Shown here one piece after another: positions 33,309-42,542 of a DNA stretch of 62,303 bases. How positions within the stretch are numbered: the stretch's first letter is position 1; each line of letters starts with the position of its first letter. Both the position numbers and the translations under genes were made by a program. The stretch is taken from contig WQSF01000005.1 of the NCBI GenBank assembly GCA_009788065.1, forward strand, positions 1-62,303, written 5' to 3'. The notes below the pieces were generated by a model. It was not told the DNA's origin, made no database searches, and saw nothing but the letters and a program-made list of their open reading frames with translations. This DNA is from Treponema sp. Lineage in GTDB: Bacteria; Spirochaetota; Spirochaetia; Treponematales; Breznakiellaceae.

Positions 33309-35849
33309 CTACCAAATCTGCGACGGGCCGCGAACAACGCGAAAGCCGTTTACCCATGTGGCTTCACCGGGAACCTGACTGTTGCGCACAACGCTTCGCA
33401 CATTACTGATGGCATTGCTCCATCCGCCGCCGCGTCTTACTCTCTGAGGCGGATTGTTGAATGCGGCTGCCTGCGTGTCTGAAGGGCCTCTGGGATTTAA
33501 AATGCTTAGTGCAGCGGGGCTGACAGGTTTAGAACTTGCATGATCGATAAAATAATATTCGCTCTTGTATGAAGCAAACCAGTCCCAAACCCATTCTGTT
33601 ATGTTTCCGCTCATATCGTAAATGCCAAGAGCGTTAGGAGCTTTTGTTCCAACAGTTTGAGTAGAACCCGCGTCGGCGCCGGTTTTAATCGTGTCGTTAT
33701 ACCATGCGACAACAGTCGCGTCATTGCTTCCCGAATAAGTAAAGTTACCGGGTGTATTGTTTCCTCCCCTTGCCGCGTATTCCCATTCTGCTTCAGTCGG
33801 CAGGCGGTAACCGCGTTTTAACCAATCCGCGGTAACAGCAGCGCTAGTGATTGATTGTACGGCGGGACGCACTCCTCCTGTTCCAGCTAAATTAGCGCTG
33901 TATGTTTCACCGGATATCGTGTAGACCCGGTTTGAACTTGGGGTTGCAAGATTATCATCATCATCCATCATTAAATCTGTCAGCTTGTTGCAATACATAA
34001 CTGCGTCATACCATGATATCCTGTCGACTGGACGGACATCGTTTCTGTAGAATTGACTTGGATTCACGCCCATTACGTCAAAATACGATTTATTAGTATC
34101 CTGCCTGCTGACCTGCGTTATTTCGTATCTGCTTATGTAAAAACCGTCAAGCGTTACGCGGCGTGCCGGGTACGAGTGATACGCGGCAGGGCTTCCCGAA
34201 ACGCCGGAATCTCCAATGATAAAACTTCCGCGCGGAACCCAAATCATGTCGGGCGCGGGCGGCGCCCACCTTGCGTAAAGATTTAAAACACCGGCGCCGA
34301 AACTTGCGCTTGAGGTGCTTGTGTTTGTGTTGTTTAGGGTAACAGTAAAGTCCCACGATTGAGATGAAAGCAATGTGTCTCTAACCGATGTGTTTTGACT
34401 ATTAATTGTGTTTGGAGCGGCATCATTATTATTGCTTGCGTACCAGCCTATAAAAGACCAGCCGCTGGTTCCAGCAGGAAGAGAAGGCATGAATGGTTCT
34501 GTAACAGCGCCGCCGTTCTTCACAAGCTGATCTTTTGGCTTGGCATTAATAAAGATCGTGTTAATTGTAAAATCACCAGGGGTTCCTAAATGGAAGACAA
34601 CAGTGTATGCCTTGTCTCCCCAATGAGCAGTTAGGGTCATGCTGCGTGTTACCACATCTTTATCAAAATTCCACAATGTGTCTGTGTCATTAAACCAGCC
34701 GTCAAATGAATGATCAGCATCAAGCGTTATGGGCGGCGGCATCGTTACCCGCTCGCCGTGCGCAACTAACTGCATAGCAGGAGCCGGAGTTCCGCTTTTT
34801 GCATCGAATGTAACATAGTAGATATTTGCAACCCATCTGGCGTGAAGAATAAAGGCGTCATTCTTTAAAAAACTTCCTTCAAGATCATCAACTTCATTCA
34901 GCCTGCTTGTTGTAAAATCCCATAATACGCCTGCCTCGGTATACCAGCCGGCAAATGTATGTCCGTCTCTTACAAGGGGACCGGGATCAATAATTTTGCC
35001 GCCGCTTGCTCCGCCGAGCCCCGCAAAAATTGTAAAATTGACGCGGGTTAATTCCTGGCCGTTTGGACGGGTTCCGCCGTTTACCTGTAAATGTACAGTA
35101 CGCGTATATGTGCTCCATCTTGCGTATAACGTAATTACGCCGTTAACAGGACCGTTGAGTATGTCATTTTCAAAATCCCATTTATCGTTCATATTGATGC
35201 TGTTATGTTCTGATAAATTCGCTACAGGTGAACCATCCTTTGTAAACCAGCCTATTAAACCGTGTATGCCGTCAGTCGGCAGTACAGGAGGTTCTATAAT
35301 TTTATTACCGGGAACTATTTTTTGATCTTCAACAGTTATGACGCTGCCCTTCTGGTTTTTCGGAAAAGACCCGGAAGGAAAAATATCAATATAATTTGTA
35401 TCGAATTTAACAGTAACAAAATTTTGTTTCCATTCAGCGGTAAGAGTGATAATGCCGTCACCGTCAACATCATCCTGCTCTTTTACCGATCTGTTATCCA
35501 TGTCCCAAACATTGCCGCTCTCGTCGCGCCAGCCGCCGAAACCTAAGGTCACATTGAGATGAGATACCGCGCGGACTCTTGGAACTTTGTTGCCGTATAA
35601 AACTCTAAAAGGATAAGGCTGAGGGTTTCCGCCATTTGAATCAAGATACACAACCGCGAAATTGGCTCCGCTTTTTTCATTGCATTTGCAATTAGAATCA
35701 CCCGTACATTTACATACAGCATCGCCGGTACAAGGACATTTTTTATCATCGATCCACCAATTCTCCATAATAGGGTTTTTACAAGTAACAAAACCGGAAC
35801 AAAACAATATGATCAAACAGAAGATTGTTTTAATATTACAATTTTTCAT
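33309..35849 (-). CDS. Surface lipoprotein: InlB-type repeats plus SUMF1/FGE domain
   Basis: The start is the ATG at 35849 (MKNCNIK), with AGGA 8 bases upstream; an ATG three codons earlier overlaps that site. The 846 residues have lipobox FVTC (Cys23), a Cys-rich linker KCPCTGDAVCKCTGDSNCKC, then about six Listeria-Bacteroides (InlB B) repeats with GY/FxGWF/YxxxG text (GLIGWFTKDGSPV, TFAGWYTEAGVLW, SFDGWFNDTDTLW, SFIGWYASNN). From about 537 there is a SUMF1/formylglycine-generating-enzyme-like domain: MIWVPRGSFIIGD, YRLPTEAEWEYAARGG, GIYDMSGNITEWVWDW, RRGGGWSNA and NGFRVVR at the end. In spirochaetes such C-type-lectin folds act as ligand-binding surface domains rather than enzymes. Probably exposed at the cell surface. 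Confidence 0.88.
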   Translation of the reverse strand: MKNCNIKTIFCLIILFCSGFVTCKNPIMENWWIDDKKCPCTGDAVCKCTGDSNCKCNEKSGANFAVVYLDSNGGNPQPYPFRVLYGNKVPRVRAVSHLNVTLGFGGWRDESGNVWDMDNRSVKEQDDVDGDGIITLTAEWKQNFVTVKFDTNYIDIFPSGSFPKNQKGSVITVEDQKIVPGNKIIEPPVLPTDGIHGLIGWFTKDGSPVANLSEHNSINMNDKWDFENDILNGPVNGVITLYARWSTYTRTVHLQVNGGTRPNGQELTRVNFTIFAGLGGASGGKIIDPGPLVRDGHTFAGWYTEAGVLWDFTTSRLNEVDDLEGSFLKNDAFILHARWVANIYYVTFDAKSGTPAPAMQLVAHGERVTMPPPITLDADHSFDGWFNDTDTLWNFDKDVVTRSMTLTAHWGDKAYTVVFHLGTPGDFTINTIFINAKPKDQLVKNGGAVTEPFMPSLPAGTSGWSFIGWYASNNNDAAPNTINSQNTSVRDTLLSSQSWDFTVTLNNTNTSTSSASFGAGVLNLYARWAPPAPDMIWVPRGSFIIGDSGVSGSPAAYHSYPARRVTLDGFYISRYEITQVSRQDTNKSYFDVMGVNPSQFYRNDVRPVDRISWYDAVMYCNKLTDLMMDDDDNLATPSSNRVYTISGETYSANLAGTGGVRPAVQSITSAAVTADWLKRGYRLPTEAEWEYAARGGNNTPGNFTYSGSNDATVVAWYNDTIKTGADAGSTQTVGTKAPNALGIYDMSGNITEWVWDWFASYKSEYYFIDHASSKPVSPAALSILNPRGPSDTQAAAFNNPPQRVRRGGGWSNAISNVRSVVRNSQVPGEATWVNGFRVVRGPSQIW

Positions 35850-35961
35850 AATATCCATCCTAATAAATTTACATACTCAAATACATTAATACATTATAGT
35901 ATATATATGAAAAAAGTCAAAGAAATTATTAAGAGGATTCAAACTGTCATATAAGGTTTAG

Positions 35962-36969
35962 TTATAATATTTTTATTCCTGCCGCGGTGCATCCTTTAAC
36001 AGTTTCTTCATTCCAGACGGATACCTGCACTTCGCCGATATGCGCTTTTTGAAGCAGGAGCATGCATAACCTCGACTGCCCTATACCGCCGCCCATTGTT
36101 AACGGTAATTTTCCTTCCAGAAGCATTTTATGAAACGGAAGATTTCTGCGGTTGTCGCATCCGGCTTTTGTAAGCTGAGCGTCAAGCGATTGGCTGTCTA
36201 CGCGAATACCCATCGAAGAAATTTCAAAAGCGCATCCTAACACATCGTTCCAGAACATAATATCGCCGTTCAATGTCCAATCGTCATAATCTGGAGCGCG
36301 CCCGTCATGTTTAACTCCTGATTTTAAAATATTACCTATTTGCATAATAAACACTGTTTTATGTTCTTTTAAATAAGCGTTCTCTCTTTCTTTTGGCGTC
36401 ATTTGAGGATACAAATCTTCCAACTGCTGAGTTGTTATAAATTTCACCTCACGCGATAGATCGAAAGTCAGCGCGGGATACGTTTGTTTGATTTTATCGG
36501 CGGTATCGCAGATTGCCCCGACAATCGCTTTTACTGTTTTTTTTAATGTTTCTTCGTTACGCGATTCTTTTTCGATAATTATTTCCCAATCCCATTGATC
36601 AACATAAATGGAATGAAGGTTATCCATCTCTTCATCGCGGCGTATTGCGTTCATGTCGGTGTATATGCCTTCGCCGGCAGGAAAGCCGTAATTAAACAGC
36701 GCCATGCGTTTCCACTTTGCAAGCGAATGAACAATCGCGGCATTGGTTCCCGTTTCTTTAATTTCAAATTGAACCGCGCGTTCAACGCCGTTAAGGTCGT
36801 CGTTTAAACCGCTTTGAGGTTCGACAAAAAGCGGCGCGGAAACACGTTTTAGATTAAGCGCTTTAGATAAATAATCTTCAAAAAGACGTTTAATCACGCC
36901 GATTGCTTTTTGAGTTTCGTACACCGGTAAAACGGGCTGGTAGTTTTCCACTAAAACAAGTTTACTCAT
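35962..36969 (-). CDS. asnA: Aspartate-ammonia ligase (AsnA)
   Basis: The protein has 335 residues, the usual AsnA size. It makes asparagine from aspartate, ammonia and ATP in the cytosol. Motifs: [108 protein letters not shown] and [24 protein letters not shown] lies before the ATG. Monocistronic and divergent from the hypothetical gene at 37032. Confidence 0.97.
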   Translation of the reverse strand: MSKLVLVENYQPVLPVYETQKAIGVIKRLFEDYLSKALNLKRVSAPLFVEPQSGLNDDLNGVERAVQFEIKETGTNAAIVHSLAKWKRMALFNYGFPAGEGIYTDMNAIRRDEEMDNLHSIYVDQWDWEIIIEKESRNEETLKKTVKAIVGAICDTADKIKQTYPALTFDLSREVKFITTQQLEDLYPQMTPKERENAYLKEHKTVFIMQIGNILKSGVKHDGRAPDYDDWTLNGDIMFWNDVLGCAFEISSMGIRVDSQSLDAQLTKAGCDNRRNLPFHKMLLEGKLPLTMGGGIGQSRLCMLLLQKAHIGEVQVSVWNEETVKGCTAAGIKIL

Positions 36970-36993
36970 ATATCCTCCATGCGAAAAATACTA

Positions 36994-37023
36994 TTGGAAA
37001 ATTATATATTTTTATAGTATAAT
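36994..37023 (+). promoter_or_regulatory. Promoter abutting the 37032 start codon
   Basis: TTGGAA (36994-36999), an 18-base spacer, then a perfect TATAAT (37018-37023). ATG at 37032 follows after eight bases with no ribosome site, again predicting a leaderless mRNA. Confidence 0.55.
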
Positions 37024-37031
37024 TATCTATT

Positions 37032-37535
37032 ATGTATATGGAAGATACAGACAGCGAAATTCCCGCTGTCTCGTTGGAATTGGGCAGCCGGTTCACATGG
37101 TCGAATCCCGATCAGCCGAACCAGAAGGGTTGGGCATTAGATAATAATTTAAGAGCCAAAATTGCAGACGGTACAGTCAGATATTTTATCATCGCGCTTG
37201 ACGCTGAAACAGTCAAAACGGACGGAGGGTTGGGCGGAGTAGAAGTCAGTTTCAACGCGCAAATTCTTGGGTTCCGAATGGATCATCGATCATTCCCCTG
37301 GAACTGGGATATAATTACTCAGACAGGCGGCTATGCAAGTTATAACTTGTTGTTCAGCGGCGGACATGCGACATTAGATTCAGAAATAATTCATTTAAGA
37401 TATGACATTACAACACATCCTGATTACAAAGAATTTAAAAAGGAAATGTCTGACGCTGAATGGGGAGAAATATCAATTCAATACGGTATAGGGATTCGCA
37501 TTCTTCCGTTTATCAACGCATACTTGCAGGGATAG
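37032..37535 (+). CDS. Hypothetical protein, probably leaderless
   Basis: The protein has 167 residues with no signal peptide or membrane helix; it is acidic and aromatic. Text: AVSLELGSRFTWSNPDQPNQ, IADGTVRYFIIALDAETVKT, GFRMDHRSFPWNWDIITQTG and WGEISIQYGIGIRILPFIN. The strand pattern suggests an all-beta fold. A second ATG at 37038 is possible. The strong -10 box directly before it indicates a real, expressed gene. Family not recognised. Confidence 0.6.
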   Translation: MYMEDTDSEIPAVSLELGSRFTWSNPDQPNQKGWALDNNLRAKIADGTVRYFIIALDAETVKTDGGLGGVEVSFNAQILGFRMDHRSFPWNWDIITQTGGYASYNLLFSGGHATLDSEIIHLRYDITTHPDYKEFKKEMSDAEWGEISIQYGIGIRILPFINAYLQG

Positions 37536-37613
37536 TATAAAATTTAAATTTTTTATATTCTGATAATGCCAGCTCTTAGGGCTTAACGCCACTTGAAGAG
37601 CGGAGGAGTTAAT

Positions 37614-38840
37614 ATGTCAGCAATTTCAGAAAACAAACAAGGATTAAAAGTTTTGTTCGCGGGAGCGTTTCTCCAGCTCTTTTTGGGGATTATCTATGTT
37701 TGGAGCGTTTTTAAAAACCCTGTCAGCGCGTACTACGGCTGGACTCCGTCCGATGTCGGGCTTACTGCTTCGTTTATGCTCTGCTTCTTTGTGATTGGGA
37801 TATTGGCAGGCGGAAAAGCGCAGGCAAAAATAAGCCTTCGTATTTTAGTTTTAACCGGTGGATTAATGGTCGCGGCGGGAATGTGCGCGACGGCGCTTAT
37901 TCCGGGCGCTGATACAAATACCGCAGCGCCTGTCTTTTTAATTTATATTTTCTACGGTATCATCGGGGGCTTTGGCGTAGGCGTCGCTTATAATTCAATA
38001 ATTACCGCGGCTCAAAAATGGTTTCCAAAAAACAGAGGGTTCGCGACAGGTATTTCTGTATGCGCGTTCGGTCTTTCTACGGTTATTTTCGCGCCATTGG
38101 TAACAAAACTAAACAACATTTTTGTATCCAACGTTAATTATACATTTTTAATTTTATCCGGGGTATTCGCCGCAGTCGCGCTTTTGTTCTTCAGTTTTAT
38201 AAAAACGCCTGAACAAATTCCAAATGCTTCGGGCGCAAACGCTCCGGTTTTGAAAGGCAGACAATACACAACTCTGGAAATGATCAAGACACCGCGTTTT
38301 TATTTAATCGCGTTATCGTTAATGTTCGGCACATCGGTTTTCTTTATCATCAATCCTGATCTTAAAGACCTGGCGCAAAACAGGGGCATGGGTTCCTTTG
38401 CGACATACCTTGTAATAATACTGGGAATATCCAACGCACTGGGAAGGCTTGGCGCTCCGCTTATGTCTGATAAAATCGGAAGAGAAAGCGCCGACATTAT
38501 TATTCTGGCAGTAACCGCTCTTGGCGCGTTCGGTCTTTGCTTCGCGCAAGGTGTTTTTTTATTCGTTATCATCGCCTTTGTCGCGTTCTGCTACGGCGGT
38601 TATTCGGGATTGTATCCCGTCCTTACATCGGAAAATTTCGGAATTAAAAATATCGGATCAAATTACGGCGCGGTGATGGTCGGCTTTATGCTCTCGGCGC
38701 TTTTATTCCCGATTGTGATTAACAGAATCGAAGATCAAAAAACCAAATTTATGGTGTTAGGAATTCTCGCGGCAACCGGCGCTGTCCTTGTAGTCATCTT
38801 AAAAATTATTAATTCAAAAAGGACAAAGGAAGAGGATTAA
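37614..38840 (+). CDS. MFS transporter, oxalate/formate antiporter (OFA) family
   Basis: The start is the ATG at 37614 with a strong GGAGGAG site. The 408-residue protein has 12 membrane helices. OFA-type text: GAFLQLFLGIIYVWSVFKNP, YGWTPSDVGLTASFMLCFF, GIIGGFGVGVAYNSIITAAQ, KWFPKNRGFATGISVCAFGL and NALGRLGAPLMSDKIGR. The family exchanges small carboxylates. It shares its last base with the iorA start (TAATG), so it is in one operon with iorA, iorB and a CoA ligase, which suggests import or export of an aryl carboxylate. Confidence 0.88.
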   Translation: MSAISENKQGLKVLFAGAFLQLFLGIIYVWSVFKNPVSAYYGWTPSDVGLTASFMLCFFVIGILAGGKAQAKISLRILVLTGGLMVAAGMCATALIPGADTNTAAPVFLIYIFYGIIGGFGVGVAYNSIITAAQKWFPKNRGFATGISVCAFGLSTVIFAPLVTKLNNIFVSNVNYTFLILSGVFAAVALLFFSFIKTPEQIPNASGANAPVLKGRQYTTLEMIKTPRFYLIALSLMFGTSVFFIINPDLKDLAQNRGMGSFATYLVIILGISNALGRLGAPLMSDKIGRESADIIILAVTALGAFGLCFAQGVFLFVIIAFVAFCYGGYSGLYPVLTSENFGIKNIGSNYGAVMVGFMLSALLFPIVINRIEDQKTKFMVLGILAATGAVLVVILKIINSKRTKEED

Positions 38841-40693
38841 TGAAACGCGGGCGCAGCCTATTGATGGGTAATGAAGCTATCGCTTTCGGAGCAATGCGCG
38901 CCGGAGTAAATGTTGTTACAGGATACCCCGGCACTCCTTCGACAGAAATTCTTGAAACTGTCGCCAAACACAATGACGGCAGTATTTATGTGGAATGGTC
39001 TGTCAATGAAAAAACCGCGTTGGAAGTAGCGGCAGGAGCGGCATTTGCAGGCGCCCGCGTAATGGTTACAATGAAGCAAGTCGGTTTGAATATCGCTTCC
39101 GATCCGTTGATGAGTTTGAATTACCTCGGCGTTAAAGGCAGTATGGTCATCGTTGTCGCGGATGATCCCGGACCGATTTCATCGCAGACAGAACAGGATA
39201 CCCGACATTTTTCAAAGTACGCTAAACTTGCGCTCTTCGATCCGTCAACGCCGGAAGAGGCGTATACAATGATCGCGGACGCGTTTGAATATTCGGCACG
39301 ATACGGCGAGCCTGTGCTGTTCCGTCCAAGTACGCGCGTTTGCCACTCCTGCTCCTCAGTTGAGATACTGCCGGATTTAGCTAAAATAAAACCTGCCGGA
39401 TTTGAAAAAGACAAGCAAACAGAAGGACAATGGGTAATTTTTCCAAAACTTACATATGTAAACAAATTAAAAATAGAAGAAAATCTAAAAAGAATGAGTG
39501 ATGAATTTTCCGCTTACGAAAAAAATATTTTAACAGGAAGCGGCAGCAGGGGAATTGCGGCAGGCGGTGTCAGCTATGCTTACGCAAAAGAAGCTCTTCA
39601 TCAGCTAAACACCGGAAACGAAGACTGCAAACTCTTAAAAATTTCCGCGTACCCATTCCCTGATAAACTCGCTTTGCAATTTTTAAAGAACCTGGACGAA
39701 GTTCTTGTTATCGAAGAACTTGATCCTGTAATCGAAGACGAGCTTGTCCGTCTTTGCGGTTTAAACAATCTTAACGTTAAGATACTCGGCAAGAGAAGCG
39801 GCAATATTCAAACCGCGGGTGAGAACTCGCCTGACAGCGCGGCAAAAGCAATCGCGGCTTTCCTCGGCGTCTCTCCTGTTGTTACGCAGGAACCTTCCAG
39901 CTCTCAGATTTCACTGCCTCCATTGCCTGTCCGTCAGCCTGTGTTGTGCGCCGGATGTTCGCACCGCGCGTCCTTCTTCGCTGTAAAAGAAGCGGCGAAA
40001 GGGAAACCTTGTGTTTTTTCAGGCGACATCGGCTGTTACACTCTTGGAAACGCCGCACCTCTCAACATGGTGGATACCTGCGTATGTATGGGAGCGAGCA
40101 TAACCGCGGCTCAGGGTTTGCGGCGGGTTGAATCTGATACAACTCACTTCGCTTTTATCGGCGATTCAACATTTTTTCATTCAGGCATTACGGGAGTGAT
40201 AAACGCTGTTTACAATCAAACCGATATAATTGTCGTTGTACTTGATAACGGCACAACAGCGATGACCGGAAACCAGCCGCACCCCGGCATGGGCATAACG
40301 ATGATGAACAAAACTGTTAATAAGATCAGTATAGAAAAGATTTTAAAAGCAGCAGGAGTATCATCGCTTATAAAAGTAAATCCGTTTAATCAAAAGGCGG
40401 CAAAAACCGCCGTAAAAAAATTGATGTCGCAAACAGGCGTTCGTGTTCTGCTGTTTGAAGCGCCGTGTATATATTTAAAGGCATCAAAAAATAAAAGAAA
40501 GGAAACGGCAAACATTATTGTTTCTAAATGTTCAGGCTGTAAACTCTGCGTTAATAAATTAGGATGCCCTGCCATCAGCATGGAAAACGGCAAAGCTGTT
40601 ATTAACAGCGCTCTTTGTACGGGATGCGGTATATGCGTTCCTTTGTGCCGGACAGGCGCGATTGTAAACCGCTCAATTAAGGGTAAAAAATGA
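38840..40693 (+). CDS. iorA: Indolepyruvate:ferredoxin oxidoreductase, alpha subunit
   Basis: The protein has 617 residues. It oxidatively decarboxylates indolepyruvate and other aryl pyruvates to aryl-acetyl-CoA, reducing ferredoxin. N-terminal domain: LLMGNEAIAFGAMRAGVNVV and TGYPGTPSTEI. The TPP-binding domain contains VLCAGCSHRASFFAVKEAA, SGDIGCYTLG, DTCVCMGAS, FIGDSTFFHSG and DNGTTAMTGNQPHPG. The C-terminal ferredoxin domain has CSGCKLCVNKLGC and CTGCGICVPLC, so two [4Fe-4S] clusters. The beta subunit follows with an ATGA overlap. Confidence 0.95.
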   Translation: MKRGRSLLMGNEAIAFGAMRAGVNVVTGYPGTPSTEILETVAKHNDGSIYVEWSVNEKTALEVAAGAAFAGARVMVTMKQVGLNIASDPLMSLNYLGVKGSMVIVVADDPGPISSQTEQDTRHFSKYAKLALFDPSTPEEAYTMIADAFEYSARYGEPVLFRPSTRVCHSCSSVEILPDLAKIKPAGFEKDKQTEGQWVIFPKLTYVNKLKIEENLKRMSDEFSAYEKNILTGSGSRGIAAGGVSYAYAKEALHQLNTGNEDCKLLKISAYPFPDKLALQFLKNLDEVLVIEELDPVIEDELVRLCGLNNLNVKILGKRSGNIQTAGENSPDSAAKAIAAFLGVSPVVTQEPSSSQISLPPLPVRQPVLCAGCSHRASFFAVKEAAKGKPCVFSGDIGCYTLGNAAPLNMVDTCVCMGASITAAQGLRRVESDTTHFAFIGDSTFFHSGITGVINAVYNQTDIIVVVLDNGTTAMTGNQPHPGMGITMMNKTVNKISIEKILKAAGVSSLIKVNPFNQKAAKTAVKKLMSQTGVRVLLFEAPCIYLKASKNKRKETANIIVSKCSGCKLCVNKLGCPAISMENGKAVINSALCTGCGICVPLCRTGAIVNRSIKGKK

Positions 40694-41268
40694 TCTTCAA
40701 CTTAATGATAGCCGGAGTCGGCGGACAGGGAACAGTGCTAGCGTCAAAGTTGATCTCGGCGGCGGCATTAAAAAAAGGGTATGATGTCCGCACAACAGAA
40801 ACAATCGGTATGGCGCAGAGAGGCGGCAGTGTGTTTGGCCATGTCCGTATAGGAGAAAATATTTTCTCTCCTTTAATTCCGCTTGGAAAAGCAAACGTGA
40901 TTATAGCGTTTGAACCCGCAGAAGCGGTTCGCCAGCTTCCGTATTTATGCAAAGACGGCGCGGTTCTTACAAGCAATAAAATTATTCCGCCTGCCGGAGC
41001 AAACAGATCCGCCGGAAATTATGAATCGCAGGCAATGATCGAATTCCTCGGGAAGAACGTATCAAGGCTTATCGTTCTTGACGGAGAAAGATTAACTGAA
41101 AAAAACGCGAAAACGCTTAACGTCTCCCTGTTGGGAGCGGCAGCGCAAAGCGGTTTATTGCCATTCGACACGGAAATATTTCTCAGCGTGTTTACGGAAA
41201 TACTGCCGTCCAAGTTTTTAACGATGAATATTGAAGCGTATGAATTGGGAAGAGAGCTATGCAAATAA
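40690..41268 (+). CDS. iorB: Indolepyruvate:ferredoxin oxidoreductase, beta subunit
   Basis: The protein has 192 residues. The gamma-type oxidoreductase domain: LMIAGVGGQGTVLASKLISA, RTTETIGMAQRGGSVFGHVR, ADVIIAFEP-like VIIAFEPAEAVR and NVSLLGAAAQSGLLPF. It supplies the CoA-binding part of the IorAB complex. It overlaps iorA by four bases and precedes the CoA ligase by 13 bases. Confidence 0.94.
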   Translation: MIFNLMIAGVGGQGTVLASKLISAAALKKGYDVRTTETIGMAQRGGSVFGHVRIGENIFSPLIPLGKANVIIAFEPAEAVRQLPYLCKDGAVLTSNKIIPPAGANRSAGNYESQAMIEFLGKNVSRLIVLDGERLTEKNAKTLNVSLLGAAAQSGLLPFDTEIFLSVFTEILPSKFLTMNIEAYELGRELCK

Positions 41269-41281
41269 TAAGGGGTAAAAG

Positions 41282-42505
41282 ATGCAGACATTAGATCAAA
41301 TTAAAAGCGCGATTCGACATGCAATGAACAGTGATTTTTACAAGAAACACTTCGCAGGCATCAACATTGAATACATTAAATCCATGGATGATTTTGTAAA
41401 ACTTCCATTCACGGATAAAGAAGATCTGCGAGACGCTTACCCGCTTGGGCTTCAAGCGGTACCGGACGAGGAAATTGTGCGTATTCATTCATCGAGCGGT
41501 ACAACCGGCACTCCCGTAATTATCCCCTACACAAAAAAAGATGTCGAAGACTGGGCTCTCATGTTCAAGCGCTGTTACGAAACCGCAGGCTGCACAAGTC
41601 TCGATCGTATTCACATTACTCCCGGATATGGTTTATGGACAGCGGGTATCGGCTTTCAGGCAGGCGCCGAGCTTTTAGGCGCGTTGGCTATCCCTATGGG
41701 ACCCGGCAACACAGACAAACAAATTAAAATGATGATCGATTTAAAATCGACGGTAATTTGCGCGACCTCATCTTACGCGCTCCTGCTTGCCGAAGAAATT
41801 GAAAAACGCGGAGTGCGCGACAAGATTCATTTAAAGAAAGGCGTAATCGGCTCTGAGCGCTGGGGCGAAAAAATGCGAAAACGAATAGCGGGTGAGCTTG
41901 GCGTTGAACTGTACGACATCTACGGGCTGACAGAAATTTACGGACCCGGCATCGGCATTAATTGCCCGAATCAGGACGCAATGCATATGTGGACTGATTA
42001 CATGTACATCGAGATCATCGATCCGAAAACCGGTGAAATTGTTCCCGACGGCGAAACCGGCGAACTTGTAATTACAACTTTGAAAAAAGAAGGCGCTCCT
42101 TTGATCCGTTACCGCACACACGATCTTACAAAAATCGTTCCCGGTAAATGCGAATGCGGCATGGACTATCCAAGAATCGCGACATTAATCGGTAGATCCG
42201 ACGACATGGTAAAAGTCCGCGGCTCGATAATTTATCCAAGCCGGGTGGACGAACTTCTTGCGACAATCGAAGGCGTTTCAAGCGAATACCAAATCATGAT
42301 CGATCACTTGAACGGCAAAGACATACTCACTCTGTTCTTTGAAACAAATGTGAAAATCGGCGATGCGTCTCACGAACTGGAAAAAACCGTCGAAAATGAG
42401 TTCAAACACGTGATAGGTCTTATGCCCAAAGCCAAAGCGGTCGGCATGGGTGAACTTCCGCGCAGCGAAAAGAAATCAACAAGGGTGTTTGATAACAGGT
42501 ATTGA
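41282..42505 (+). CDS. Phenylacetate-CoA ligase family (PaaK-like)
   Basis: The protein has 407 residues, near the 430 usual for PaaK. AMP-forming motifs: RIHSSSGTTGTPVIIPYTKK (about 62-81), HITPGYGLWTAGIGFQAGAE, YDIYGLTEIYGPGIGINCPN, TGELVITTLKKEGAPLIRYR, GRSDDMVKVRGSIIYPSRVD. It interconverts aryl-acetate and aryl-acetyl-CoA. Placed after iorAB, it probably runs in the direction that conserves ATP from indole- or phenylacetyl-CoA (as an ADP/AMP-linked step) or activates the free acid. The direction is inference. Confidence 0.92.
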   Translation: MQTLDQIKSAIRHAMNSDFYKKHFAGINIEYIKSMDDFVKLPFTDKEDLRDAYPLGLQAVPDEEIVRIHSSSGTTGTPVIIPYTKKDVEDWALMFKRCYETAGCTSLDRIHITPGYGLWTAGIGFQAGAELLGALAIPMGPGNTDKQIKMMIDLKSTVICATSSYALLLAEEIEKRGVRDKIHLKKGVIGSERWGEKMRKRIAGELGVELYDIYGLTEIYGPGIGINCPNQDAMHMWTDYMYIEIIDPKTGEIVPDGETGELVITTLKKEGAPLIRYRTHDLTKIVPGKCECGMDYPRIATLIGRSDDMVKVRGSIIYPSRVDELLATIEGVSSEYQIMIDHLNGKDILTLFFETNVKIGDASHELEKTVENEFKHVIGLMPKAKAVGMGELPRSEKKSTRVFDNRY

Positions 42506-42512
42506 TCCGGAA

Positions 42513-42542
42513 AGTTGAAAGAACAATTTTACATTTTCAACT
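42513..42542. terminator. Weak bidirectional hairpin between convergent genes
   Basis: AGTTGAAA (42513-42520) pairs with TTTCAACT (42535-42542), with A/T-rich flanks. It overlaps the end of the minus-strand gene. Confidence 0.4.

Noticed and set aside
37572-37601. Riboswitch before the OFA transporter (GCTCTT/AAGAGC stem)
   Set aside because: Only a six-base stem with no known aptamer core; may be chance.
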